The notes under the pieces are model-generated. The model saw only the letters and a list, made by a program, of their open reading frames with translations. It had not been told where the DNA came from and ran no database searches. DNA of 49,324 nucleotides from Pegethrix bostrychoides GSE-TBD4-15B (lineage in GTDB: Bacteria > Cyanobacteriota > Cyanobacteriia > Elainellales > Elainellaceae), in NCBI GenBank assembly GCA_019359155.1, contig JAHHHV010000018.1, positions 1-49,324 on the forward strand, in the 5' to 3' direction. The position numbers and the translations under genes were made by a program. Shown here one piece after another: positions 1 through 8,572 of this stretch (the stretch's first letter is position 1; each line of letters opens with the position of its first letter).

Positions 1-2
1 AA

Positions 3-116
3 ACGACTGCTTGGTACATCCAACGTAATCATTCACAAAAGTCCGTAGATTGGCAGTTCACAACAGCAGATGCTCGGATTCGTCTCAAGCGTCTTTACCC
101 ACAAATTGAAAACTGA
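3..116 (+). CDS. IS630-family transposase, C-terminal end (partial)
   Basis: An open frame runs in from the left edge for 37 codons and stops at TGA 114-116. The translation contains DWQFTTADARIRLKRLYP, which matches the usual C-terminus of IS630/Tc1-mariner transposases that are abundant in cyanobacteria. The rest of the gene and its catalytic DDE residues lie outside the window. The insertion sequence abuts the minus-strand kinase gene, whose reading frame runs through this segment on the opposite strand, so it appears to have inserted into that gene. Family assignment rests on a short tail only. Confidence 0.65.
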   Translation, partial: TTAWYIQRNHSQKSVDWQFTTADARIRLKRLYPQIEN

Positions 117-1601
117 CAGACCACTAGCTTCTTTCATCAAAGACACTATCATCGTATGAGATTGACCAGATTTTAATTGCACATTGCCAAAGCCAATACC
201 TATTGCACTAGAAAACTGACAACTCGAACTATCTATTCGATCTACTGTATCGATAGTATCTGGTTTTGAAGTATAGTGTTTTATTGATGAAAATATTTTT
301 TCACTAATAATGTCTTTTGCATTAAAGGAAAAATTTTTAACCAACAGGCTTTTAATGAGCGTCTGCTGTGCGAATAAAAAACTTAAAGTACAGATAACAA
401 TGACAACGGCAACTGCATAACGAGTATTACCTACGGCTCCTGTAAAAATATGTGAAGGGGCGTTTTGAACTGGCTTCGTCGGATAACTAGAAATATATGG
501 CTGTTTGCTTACACCCCCTACAGGAACTGCTTGCACCGATTTAGGACGAGAAGTGCTAAAGGGGTCGTTCACCTTGGTATCTTTAACGTATTTACACCAA
601 GGACAAACCTTCAAGTGATTTCCATAGTAGTGCTGACTTACTAAAGAACACCTGACTAGATTCCTATCAGCCTTGTTTAACACCTTCTGCCATTCTTCTG
701 CTGTAGGGCGAACTCTTGGATTAGAATAACCAGCTTCAAAGCATTGAACAAAAAGCTCTCTAAGCTCAGGATGGAGAAGCTCAAAAGGCGGTGCAATAGG
801 TCTTGGCTTAAATGGAACAATCTTCTTTCCATAAGGAAAGTATCCTGCTGCAATCCGTTCTGGCTTTGACGGCTGCTCCCCTTTACCCGTATAAATCCCA
901 TCAAACGGATGAGTACCGTTCATTAACAGCTGAAACATGATGACCGCTAGCCCAAACAAATCATGCTCAACCACTCGATCTATATCTTTATAAGATTTTC
1001 CCAGGCGTTTTAGAAGTAATGAAAGCTCTGGTGGAACATACTCTCCCTTAGCAACTAAACAACGATAAGTTTTAGAACCATCTCGGACTTGAAATGAGTC
1101 AGTATCTATGATTGTGACAACGGATTTCTCTCCTACACAAATATTTGATTCGTTAATATCACCAATAACATATTCATTTCTGTGAATAACACTGACAATC
1201 TCTGCCAGATTTAGGGCAACTTTGTGAAGAGATCCATAATGAAAATGAGGGAGCTTTTTACGGCGATCATTAGCGTTATAGCAATTGTGGAGAGCAACCA
1301 TTCCCTGCGGAAGCTTTGGCATTAAATAGCCAACAAATTTTAGGGTTTGTGGATCTACCAGTAAATCAATAACCCATGTGATCGTGATGTGCCCTCTTAT
1401 CCTCATACTTAAATCAAGCAGGGGATTTTTAAGCATTGCCCGAAGCTTTAATTGATGCTCTGATGAGAGTTTCCCAGATCTATAGATCTTAGCGACAAGT
1501 TTTGACTCTTCCTGAATTGCATATACTATCCCTTCTCCACCACTAGCAATCTCTTTAGTCAGCGTGATGGTTTTTCCTGTCAACTCCCTCTGTACCTTCA
1601 C
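33..1601 (-). CDS. Transmembrane Ser/Thr protein kinase of the TerY-P triad, 3' end replaced by an insertion sequence
   Basis: The start is GTG at 1601, preceded by AGAGGGG. The protein has 522 residues. The N-terminal kinase domain has a glycine loop GGEGIVYA (about 21-28), the VAK lysine (38), an atypical catalytic loop GDINESN (147-153, with Asp148 and Asn153) and IIDTDSF in place of DFG (164-170). These are features of the YegI/COG4248-like kinases paired with PP2C and VWA proteins. A zinc-ribbon-like CPWC follows near residue 335, then one transmembrane helix around 392-410 and a distal tail. The last 30 or so residues are read from the opposite strand of the IS630 end, so the native C-terminus is missing. 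It is the last gene of a six-gene minus-strand operon, 26 nt after the phosphatase gene. The kinase domain is intact, so activity may survive. The substrate is unknown, and partner VWA or coupling proteins are plausible targets. Confidence 0.85.
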   Translation of the reverse strand: MKVQRELTGKTITLTKEIASGGEGIVYAIQEESKLVAKIYRSGKLSSEHQLKLRAMLKNPLLDLSMRIRGHITITWVIDLLVDPQTLKFVGYLMPKLPQGMVALHNCYNANDRRKKLPHFHYGSLHKVALNLAEIVSVIHRNEYVIGDINESNICVGEKSVVTIIDTDSFQVRDGSKTYRCLVAKGEYVPPELSLLLKRLGKSYKDIDRVVEHDLFGLAVIMFQLLMNGTHPFDGIYTGKGEQPSKPERIAAGYFPYGKKIVPFKPRPIAPPFELLHPELRELFVQCFEAGYSNPRVRPTAEEWQKVLNKADRNLVRCSLVSQHYYGNHLKVCPWCKYVKDTKVNDPFSTSRPKSVQAVPVGGVSKQPYISSYPTKPVQNAPSHIFTGAVGNTRYAVAVVIVICTLSFLFAQQTLIKSLLVKNFSFNAKDIISEKIFSSIKHYTSKPDTIDTVDRIDSSSCQFSSAIGIGFGNVQLKSGQSHTMIVSLMKEASGLSVFNLWVKTLETNPSICCCELPIYGLL

Positions 1602-1627
1602 AATAATCCCCTCTGACGATCAAAGAA

Positions 1628-2398
1628 CTAAAGAGTGACTAAAAACAAGGTCAGATCGTCATCTGTCCTAGATGTAATCTGAGGAGAGCCAAGAAACCTC
1701 TCAAGCTCTGAAACTGCCTTTGCTTCATCAGTAATTAGGGCAAAAAACTGAAAGAGCATCGAGAAGAATGGCTCAAATGGAGCGTGAGTTAGATGCTGGA
1801 GTGCAAGCCTTTGCAGCCCATCAGTGAATAGGGCAAGGTTACACACCTCACCTTTCCACAAACTAAACTGCACTGTGCTTAGAGCATCTGCTGAGGTGAT
1901 AAATGTAGTCGCATTTGCGTATTCTCCGTTTTGGGGTTTTGAAATAGTGGAAATATTGCCCGCAGTATCTTTAAGTACAACGGCTCCGTCTCCTATATGT
2001 GCTGTCGCTACAAAGTTCTTGCTGGCTACTACCAGAATTAACGTTGAAGACAGATAATCTACAGGGATTTGTAGCACCTCTGCCTGCTCTTTCAAAAACT
2101 CCAGAGTTGTCTCTAGAACATCCATAGCAAAGAGTGACCATTCTGCTTCTGATTCAAAATTTAATCCCAGAGCAGAGATCTTTAGCTTCATAGCTCTAAC
2201 CGAAAGCTCAGAGGCAAGTTTTGATCCAATCTCTGACAGCTTCGCTGATCCTGCTCCATCTGCTACTGCTCCAATCAGAATTCCATCCCCTAATCTTTGA
2301 AAGTAGTGAGCATCTTGGCAGGGAACTCCCTTAGGTCTATGGGAAGTTCCCTGAACTGATGCAGCAACTACCGCTATAGTCTGCTGCATGTTGTTCAT
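1628..2398 (-). CDS. PP2C-family protein phosphatase (TerY-P triad)
   Basis: This is a PPM/PP2C-type metal-dependent Ser/Thr phosphatase of about 256 residues. Metal-binding motifs are visible in order: CQDAH near the N-terminus, AVADGAGSA, AHIGDGAVVL, FTDGLQRL and the C-terminal RTDDDLTLFL. The ATG at 2398 is preferred over the GTG at 2410 because it overlaps the stop of the VWA gene as ATGA, a classic translational coupling. Placed between a VWA protein and a kinase, it forms the kinase-phosphatase-VWA triad described by comparative genomics as TerY-P. It would reverse kinase-dependent phosphorylation inside the cytoplasm. Confidence 0.88.
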   Translation of the reverse strand: MNNMQQTIAVVAASVQGTSHRPKGVPCQDAHYFQRLGDGILIGAVADGAGSAKLSEIGSKLASELSVRAMKLKISALGLNFESEAEWSLFAMDVLETTLEFLKEQAEVLQIPVDYLSSTLILVVASKNFVATAHIGDGAVVLKDTAGNISTISKPQNGEYANATTFITSADALSTVQFSLWKGEVCNLALFTDGLQRLALQHLTHAPFEPFFSMLFQFFALITDEAKAVSELERFLGSPQITSRTDDDLTLFLVTL

Positions 2399-3111
2399 AC
2401 CACCGCCCACCCGTTAACAGCTGATAGTGGAACATCGTCTCCTACGTTGGATTGAGACACACTGGACAAGCTGGCACTAAGCCACTCAAATAGCTCCTCA
2501 AAGCATTGTCCTTTGAGCTTAAGGGGCATCCGAGTCGATAGTTCGCTAAGCTTTTTCAGATTGGCTGATTCCACGCCAACTGCAAAAAATGCAACTTTTT
2601 TCCGTGCCTCTGAAGACCTGACCCGCTCACAGGCTTCAGACCAAACTGATGCTGGATCTCCAGGAGCACCATCTGTGATCAAGAAAATCCAGGGTCGGTA
2701 AAAGTCAATTCCAGAGGCTCTATACAGTTTTTTACGTGTTTCCAGCATGTCCAAGGCTTTGTTAATGCCAGATGCCATGTAAGTACCACCACCTGCTATA
2801 AGAGTTGGAGGCTCCAACGTCTCAACGGTTGCAAAATCCTGTAAAACATTTACTCTAGAATTAAACTCAACAATTGCAAGCTCTACTCTTTTACTAGCAA
2901 GCCCATCACTAGCAATTCCTTGCCTAAATGCCGACACTCCATTATTTAGCTCATTGATTAAAGCTCCATGCATTGAACTAGATGTATCAAGCAAAAGTAC
3001 AACCGGACACCGTGGTTCTGGATTATCTGCAAACTCCATCTGAGCTGCAAGTGCTTCTCCAGACATCATCTGAGCCAACTCTTCATTAGACAAAATATCG
3101 CCGTAAGTCAT
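2395..3111 (-). CDS. VWA-domain protein, TerY-like
   Basis: The protein has 238 residues and is essentially one von Willebrand factor A domain. The metal-ion-dependent adhesion site is complete: DTSSSM around residue 42, a Thr in GGGTYM and a later Asp in LITDGAPGD. This is typical of TerY, a cytoplasmic adaptor-like VWA protein, although here it is linked to phosphorylation genes and not to terB-terD. Its stop overlaps the phosphatase start by ATGA. The family is predicted to dock onto target proteins in a metal-dependent, phosphorylation-controlled way. Its target here is not known, but the upstream HTH and coupling-ATPase genes are the obvious candidates. Confidence 0.87.
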   Translation of the reverse strand: MTYGDILSNEELAQMMSGEALAAQMEFADNPEPRCPVVLLLDTSSSMHGALINELNNGVSAFRQGIASDGLASKRVELAIVEFNSRVNVLQDFATVETLEPPTLIAGGGTYMASGINKALDMLETRKKLYRASGIDFYRPWIFLITDGAPGDPASVWSEACERVRSSEARKKVAFFAVGVESANLKKLSELSTRMPLKLKGQCFEELFEWLSASLSSVSQSNVGDDVPLSAVNGWAVV

Positions 3112-3158
3112 GATGTTGAATCTCCTAATTGGTTTTAACTGTTACAGATCTGAAGCAC

Positions 3159-3800
3159 CTAGCTCTTCTGACTACCTTCCTCACCGTCTTGAATCTCGTT
3201 CAACAGAGTCTCAGCTTCTAAAGGCTCATCCACCAAGGGCAAAATATATTTCTCTCCAGCCCCTAATTGTCTACGTTGAATTAGCCCCGTTTCAAACTCT
3301 AGAAGCTTCTGTTCCATATTTTGAAAAATCTGAGCTTCAAAATCGTCTGATAGAAACCCGTTCTGCATGTTCTCTATTTCAGCATCTAGTTCTATTGCAA
3401 CCATCTGTGGTAAATGTGGAACAATTGCTTTTACACTTGCCCGCACAATCGACTGAACTGATTGAATTACCCCCTCCTGTAACCCGTTAAAGCCCATTTG
3501 TTCCTGCGGCTGCCCTGTCTGTTGACGGGAGTTACTATCTGAAGTGGCAGAGTTTCGCATTCTAAAGCACTCCTCAACGTCTTTGTAAGTCTTGCCAGAA
3601 TCAAGCATCCGACGAGCAAGAACAAATGACTTTAATTCCTTCCCGTTATACTCAGTTTGGCTTGTGTCAAGCCCGCAAGAATCAATCGTTGTATATACTG
3701 TATTTGTCGAAAGCCCTGTAATTTCTACAATATCTTTCTTCGTAACAGTTAAGTCATCCGACAGCCGAAGAATTTCTTCCAATCCCTTACCTTTTGCCAT
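3159..3800 (-). CDS. HTH-domain protein of unknown function
   Basis: The start at ATG 3800 (MAKGKG) is chosen because AGGAGA lies nine bases upstream. A longer frame begins at 3830. Residues 15-45 or so form a helix-turn-helix: DDLTVTKKDIVEITGLSTNT followed by a second helix, similar to MerR/AsiA-like or phage-type DNA-binding modules. A helical region follows (DSGKTYKDVEECFRMRN), then a Gln/Ser-rich linker and an acidic C-terminal helix pair. The start overlaps the end of the coupling ATPase by 14 nt, so it belongs to the same operon. It could be the operon's regulator or a DNA-binding adaptor for the ATPase. I cannot assign a family. Confidence 0.7.
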   Translation of the reverse strand: MAKGKGLEEILRLSDDLTVTKKDIVEITGLSTNTVYTTIDSCGLDTSQTEYNGKELKSFVLARRMLDSGKTYKDVEECFRMRNSATSDSNSRQQTGQPQEQMGFNGLQEGVIQSVQSIVRASVKAIVPHLPQMVAIELDAEIENMQNGFLSDDFEAQIFQNMEQKLLEFETGLIQRRQLGAGEKYILPLVDEPLEAETLLNEIQDGEEGSQKS

Positions 3801-5649
3801 CTTTATTTCTCTCCTTGTATTGTTTAACAAATCCTCGAATCAGCCCCAGAAAAATGCCGTACACTGCCTTAAATACAACTCTGGGCAATGATTTTGGGTC
3901 TTGCTGAGGTTTGCTCTGCCATCTTTCTTGTTCATGATTTGTCGCTTCTAGCTTCTGTGTTCTTTGGTTCCGTTTTGGTACTCCTCCTGCTTGCTTTAAC
4001 GGCTTTCGTTTAGGTGTTACACCTCCTTGCGGTGAGTTGTTGATCGGTTGAAAAGTTAAGGTGCGAAGCTGCTGTGGCTGCGGCTTACTCCGTGTGAACT
4101 TCTCTAGCTCTTTGTTACTCCAGGGAGAGAGCATTTGTAGCCTCATAGGTTTGGAGACCTGTGCTGGAACGTTTTTCACAGCAGGCTTTAGAGCCTCAAG
4201 CACATCTCCTGGAATATTCTTCATAACTCCTTCTGTAGGAGAAGTGAAAAAGCCCGTCAGCCCGTCTTTTCGATTAGGCAGTGGTAGATTTAAAAACTCA
4301 GAATCATAGAACTTCTCTCGCTTATGACGTTGAAACTGATTCCCCCCAGAAGCCCCTCCTTGCCCATACCCTGTGCTTGGTACTTCCTCCCAGACCTCAA
4401 TCGAGCCTGATAGAGACTCTGCCCACTTTGCCGTTAAAGGGCTTGTTGTTCTGAGAACTGACTTGTAAATGCAGTTGGCTAGTATTTCTTCAGCCTCGTT
4501 TTTCCCGTATAAAGCATAAATTCCTTCAACGACCTGGTTGGTTAGCCAAAGCCTTACTCCCTTCGTTCGTCCAAATATGGCTGCCTCATTTAGCCCACTA
4601 AGTAAGCCTATAAACCTGAGTTCATCTAAAAAGATAAAAGTGCGTCTAGATGAAGAATCAGAGCTTGCATTGATTAGATTTACAAGCATCCTGAACATGG
4701 CTTGAATAACTGGGTTTGAAGTCTCCCGGCTAGTTAAGTCCTGGCTTATTACTAAAACGCCTTCTGAGCTTAGGAAGCTTCGTAGACTTATACGGTTTGT
4801 CGCATGTTGGCTATGTACTGCGGCTGAAGTAAGCTTTTGTAGATGAGTATACAACTGCATCTTGATTCCATCTTTTGTCTTGTCAGAAGCTGAGCGAAAA
4901 ATAGTATTGATAAGCCCGTGATTACCTGGAAATCCTTCTAATACTTTAATTAGATTAGTTTCATCTAAAGACAAAGCATTAGCTACATCATGAAGCCCCC
5001 AATCTCTTCCATGTTGATAGATAAATGCTTTCATCACACCAACTAGAATAGCTCGTGCTGAATCTGACCAAAATGGATCGCTTGCCTTATCCTTTGGAAT
5101 GAAAATGTATCCAAGTTGGTCTGCTGCATCAAAAGTTGTGCAATCCTCTGATATATCCCATGCAACGGCTCTTATGTCGTTGATGTTCATCAATTCGTAG
5201 GGAACACCTGCCCCTTCAAGCACTGGCAAAACATCTCCCTTTGTATCAAAGATAATTGCTCTGTAATTTCTTCCAGGCTTGATTGCCTTTAATACTCCTG
5301 CCTGTGCTATTTGAGTCAGCAAAGTCTTTCCTGAACCTGCAACACCTGACAGAAAGAAATGACCATCAAGCATTGCAATATCGATGAACTCTCCGCCAAA
5401 AAAAATGTGGTATTTAGAACTACTTGAAAGAGCTGAAATTTGCTGCATCATTACTTGTTTTGGGCTTGGAGCAGCACGTTGTTGCAAGGCTTGATTAATT
5501 GCCTGAAGCTGCTCTTTTCTTGCTTCTTGATAGAGGTAATCAGTTACTTTCTCTGAGGCATCAGAGACTGATTTTCCATTAAAAAACTGCCGAGCTACTG
5601 CATTACTATAAAGCAAATAAACTCTGAGAAGAAACTTTGAAATACCCAT
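3787..5649 (-). CDS. TraD/VirD4-like coupling ATPase lacking its own membrane domain
   Basis: The protein has 620 residues. Walker A is GVAGSGKT at 102-109, with FDTKGD just after it (typical of TraD/TraG). Walker B is TFIFLDEL near 340, followed by FGRTKGVRLWLTNQ, as in type IV coupling proteins with a TraM-recognition-like domain. The C-terminal 130 residues are Lys/Gln/Pro-rich and probably disordered. Unlike the second coupling protein in this window, the N-terminus has no long hydrophobic helices, and the membrane part seems to be supplied by the gene just upstream. The start codon overlaps that gene's stop (TAATG), with AAGGAGG nine bases upstream. In conjugation such ATPases hand the relaxosome to the secretion channel. 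The attached phosphorylation triad leaves open whether this one serves DNA transfer. Confidence 0.85.
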   Translation of the reverse strand: MGISKFLLRVYLLYSNAVARQFFNGKSVSDASEKVTDYLYQEARKEQLQAINQALQQRAAPSPKQVMMQQISALSSSSKYHIFFGGEFIDIAMLDGHFFLSGVAGSGKTLLTQIAQAGVLKAIKPGRNYRAIIFDTKGDVLPVLEGAGVPYELMNINDIRAVAWDISEDCTTFDAADQLGYIFIPKDKASDPFWSDSARAILVGVMKAFIYQHGRDWGLHDVANALSLDETNLIKVLEGFPGNHGLINTIFRSASDKTKDGIKMQLYTHLQKLTSAAVHSQHATNRISLRSFLSSEGVLVISQDLTSRETSNPVIQAMFRMLVNLINASSDSSSRRTFIFLDELRFIGLLSGLNEAAIFGRTKGVRLWLTNQVVEGIYALYGKNEAEEILANCIYKSVLRTTSPLTAKWAESLSGSIEVWEEVPSTGYGQGGASGGNQFQRHKREKFYDSEFLNLPLPNRKDGLTGFFTSPTEGVMKNIPGDVLEALKPAVKNVPAQVSKPMRLQMLSPWSNKELEKFTRSKPQPQQLRTLTFQPINNSPQGGVTPKRKPLKQAGGVPKRNQRTQKLEATNHEQERWQSKPQQDPKSLPRVVFKAVYGIFLGLIRGFVKQYKERNKDGKR

Positions 5650-6353
5650 TAGGGTTTACCTCCTTGTAGAAGCCTTTTACGCTTTAACTGCTCTTGCTCA
5701 AATGCCTCAATTGCGGAAATATACAGGTGTGCTTGCTTTAACTCTTTCTCAATCCTGTGAGGGTATAAAAGCATGTATACACACTCGACTCCCCATAGCC
5801 AAACATAAAAGCTTCCACAAATCACAGCTATCAGACTGATCCAAGAGAGCACATGAAAAAACATTAAAAACATGATCCACCCTGCTGTAAAAGCAAGAAC
5901 TAAAGGAATGCATGTTGATGCAAATACATAAATCAATGAAAATACTGCATCGGCAAAGAAATTATTAGGCTCATGTACATACTTTCGAACTCTAATAAAT
6001 GTCATTCTGTGAACCGCTTTTAAGTTCAGAAGATAATAAAAAAGCTGATGTGCCTCCCCTAGCTTCCAAGTTAAAAAGCCGATCCCTAAAAATTCGCCCC
6101 AAGTCGTAAAGAAACCAAATGCTAATGACAATTCATCATGCGTAATTTCACAGGCATTTCCTCTTGAGATAATTGAAAAACTTCTTAAAAAGTTAATCCA
6201 ATTACAATCGGATACCGTTTGAGTTAATCCAAAAAATACGATAGCTCCAACAATCCAGCCTAGAGGAAAACCTAACAGCACACCGCTTGTAAAGAGTACT
6301 GCCTTTGTAATCAACCATCTAGAACGATACAACCATTCTCGCTTAGTGCTCAT
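5649..6353 (-). CDS. Polytopic membrane protein, probable membrane partner of the coupling ATPase
   Basis: The protein has 234 residues. Hydrophobic segments are visible at about 12-48 (two helices), 73-95, and 130-190 (two to three helices), giving four or five membrane spans with a basic C-terminal tail (LKRKRLLQ). I do not recognise a named family. The stop overlaps the start of the coupling ATPase by one base (TAATG), so the two are translationally coupled. Coupling proteins normally carry an N-terminal membrane domain of about 150 residues, as the 19491-21512 protein does. This gene may be that domain encoded separately. It is the first gene of the operon running down to the kinase, and ATG 6353 follows AGGAAA. 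Confidence 0.7.
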   Translation of the reverse strand: MSTKREWLYRSRWLITKAVLFTSGVLLGFPLGWIVGAIVFFGLTQTVSDCNWINFLRSFSIISRGNACEITHDELSLAFGFFTTWGEFLGIGFLTWKLGEAHQLFYYLLNLKAVHRMTFIRVRKYVHEPNNFFADAVFSLIYVFASTCIPLVLAFTAGWIMFLMFFHVLSWISLIAVICGSFYVWLWGVECVYMLLYPHRIEKELKQAHLYISAIEAFEQEQLKRKRLLQGGKP

Positions 6354-6731
6354 AGGACTTTTTTTCCTATCTATTCAAATTGTGGATATTTAAGAATCAG
6401 ACATTTAAAGCGTTTTCACTTCGTGCCTTAACCACTGTGTCTTGGACTGGGAGATTGGGTATGGACGGGTAGCCTACGTTGGGTGATTGACTTAGGCTTA
6501 AGGTGGGTAGGTCTTTGGGTACTACCAAAGGCTCCTTCACTAATAGGAGACTATCACCGTTAGATTTGCAAAATACCTGACAGAAAGCTGCTTTAAGTCG
6601 GAGTTATGTCGGAGTTAAGCACGAAATCTAGGTGTATAAGTAGTCCGACAGAATTATTTTCACACTAGCTTTGGCTAAACGGGGTTTTCCAGCTACTTGC
6701 TGTGTAATTGATTTCGTCTAACTACTTACTC
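6354..6731. other. 378-bp noncoding region upstream of the left operon
   Basis: No coding frame is seen. It must hold the promoter of the minus-strand operon starting at 6353. It contains one copy of the 36-nt repeat (6431-6466) shared with the other flank of module A, and a short direct repeat GTCGGAGTTA at 6598-6607 and 6609-6618. The repeat makes this a candidate site for relaxase or accessory-protein binding. Confidence 0.6.
6431..6466 (+). repeat. 36-nt direct repeat, copy 1
   Basis: It matches 9765-9800 at 32 of 36 positions, in the same orientation. Shared blocks are ACCACTGTGT, TGGACTGGG and GATTGGGTA followed by GGAC. The two copies bracket mobilisation module A. Function is inferred only: a duplicated transfer-origin-related or protein-binding site, or the trace of a duplication. 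Confidence 0.75.
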
Positions 6732-6929
6732 TTAAAAAGATCTGGCAACCCTAACATGACTAATACCAATTTTATGTAGAGCTGCATAGAAAACATACGG
6801 CTGAAGCCCATGCCAGACAAGGAAATCATTCTGTGCAGCCTCATAGAAAATTGGTATAAGCGCTAATAAAGTAGCGAGTTTAACAGGTGAAACTTCTACT
6901 TTGCCTTGCATAGCTTCCATTTTTGACAT
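6732..6929 (-). CDS. Small protein of unknown function downstream of relaxase A
   Basis: The 65-codon frame starts at ATG 6929, directly abutting the relaxase stop (TAGATG). It has a moderately hydrophobic stretch (LATLLALIPIFYEAA) and no recognised domain. Placement at the end of the mobilisation operon supports expression. It could also be the remnant of a longer gene. Confidence is modest. Confidence 0.4.
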   Translation of the reverse strand: MSKMEAMQGKVEVSPVKLATLLALIPIFYEAAQNDFLVWHGLQPYVFYAALHKIGISHVRVARSF

Positions 6930-8571
6930 CTACCGTTCCCTCTCATTTTCCTTATAGTTTATGGGTCTTTCCTCTACTTTCTGAAGCTCAGTCTTGCTCT
7001 CTATTGCCTGCTCTTGTTTGAGCCGTTCCTGCTCAATCTTCTTTAACAGATAATCTCGCTGCTTGGTTGAAATCTTATTTGTCAGTAGCCACTTGGCATT
7101 TACTCCAAGCTTAGTTTTCGGTTGCCCCTTATCGTCTCTAATCTGTACATACTTTTTACGAGAAATTTTGCCAGTCATATACAATAAAAAAGCTTTTCGC
7201 TTAAAGGTCTTTTGCTTCTTTAAAGCTTTTTGAACTCGCTTCTCATATTGAGCTTTACGGTACTGGTAACTTAAAGGTTTGCCCTCTGGAAGAATTCGTT
7301 TTAATGGTGAAATCAGCTTGTCTCGAACTTTTGAGTAGAGAGAATCGCTCTGTGAAAGCTCTACTCCCTTTTTGTTTAGTGTATGTACGTTTGAATTCCC
7401 AATTGCATGTAGATACTCTTTTGTGAAATCTTTCGAGAAATTTTGAGCTTCTTTTGTCGTAAGCCTTCCTTTTGATTCTTTAAGAGTCTGTGTAAATACA
7501 TCACTCTCTTTAATCGCTCCCTTGTATTTTGAAGTTTCTGAAAGTGAACGGCTTACATTCGTTTTGATACCTTCTAACTCCTTAGTTTCAAGTTCTTTAG
7601 ATTTCTCCCTTCCTAGAAGTTTTTTAGGTTCAAATCCAAAACTCTTAGCAGCTTCTCTTGCCTCTAAAAACAATGCCTCTCGATCCACCCGCTCCTCTTT
7701 AGCTTTTCGGGTGGCGAGCACCTTAAATTTGTCTTGTATCTTGGTATCAGTTGGTAGCCTAACCGCTTCAATTTGCTCTCGCCGCTTTGAGTGGAACTCA
7801 CAAAGCTCCTTTGGAACACCTTCGATTTCAAAGCTTTTAGACTTTACTGTTTTAGTTTTTCCTGTTTTGTCTTCTACCACCCGCTCATAAGTGACATCTT
7901 TGGTTTTAACTCCTAACTCTTGGTGAAGCCATCGCCGAATCTCGTTTTCATGAATTGCTCCAAAGGTTTTGATGTTCTCTAAAATTAGTCTTCCATCTAG
8001 AGCACAGCCCTTGCCATCGTCCTTGATGCCCGTGTTTAGCAAAACAAGATGTGTATGCTGTTGCGGCTGGTTCTCCCTAGAAGTTGAGTGCTGAAAACTG
8101 GCAAAATATTGGGGCAACTTTTTCTGCCTCACCTCCTTTTCTTGCTCGACTTAAGACGAGATTATCTTGAACGTAGGTTGCAACTGCTCTAACTGCCTTC
8201 TGGTGGATTTCCTCAAGTTTTAAGCGAATATCAGGATCAGAAGTAGCCCAGAGTTCGCTGAACGATTTTGGAGGACTTAAAGTGATGTCATACGCTGTGA
8301 CAGCTTTTCGGGTTTTAAGATTGCCCTCTTGGTCTGTATACTGGAAACTTCTTAACTGCCGAAGCTGTTCTAAATTTTCTGGATTGATTCCGTTTAGTAG
8401 TTGAGAAAACCGTTTGTCATTCTGTTTAATCGCCTCATCCAATAAAAGCTTTTCTGCACCAGTCCCAAAAAAGCTGCCTTCAAGCTCCCCTAGCTGATTC
8501 TCATTACTTTGGATTCCGCCAGTATGGTATTTACCGTTTTTACCGTTCAGTATTTGAACTGAAGCAGTCAT
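6930..8571 (-). pseudogene. MobF/TrwC-like relaxase A, split by a frameshift, no helicase domain
   Basis: Two overlapping frames together encode one relaxase. The first, from ATG 8571 (MTASVQ, GGAGGA upstream), covers the N-terminal part with LSPPKSFSELWATSDP. The second frame continues with KLPQYFASFQHSTS and the metal-binding HTH of QQHTHLVLLN. Homology to relaxase B (21520-23931) is clear on both sides of the break. The frames switch at a run of five A residues (plus-strand T 8119-8123). Removing one A would restore AEKLPQYF. The joined product would be about 547 residues, and the C-terminus is Lys-rich with no Walker motif, so the usual TrwC helicase half is absent. It may be a true inactivation, a homopolymer sequencing error, or +1 frameshifting. 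Its start overlaps no gene, but the accessory gene stops two bases upstream. Confidence 0.8.
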
Positions 8572-8572
8572 T

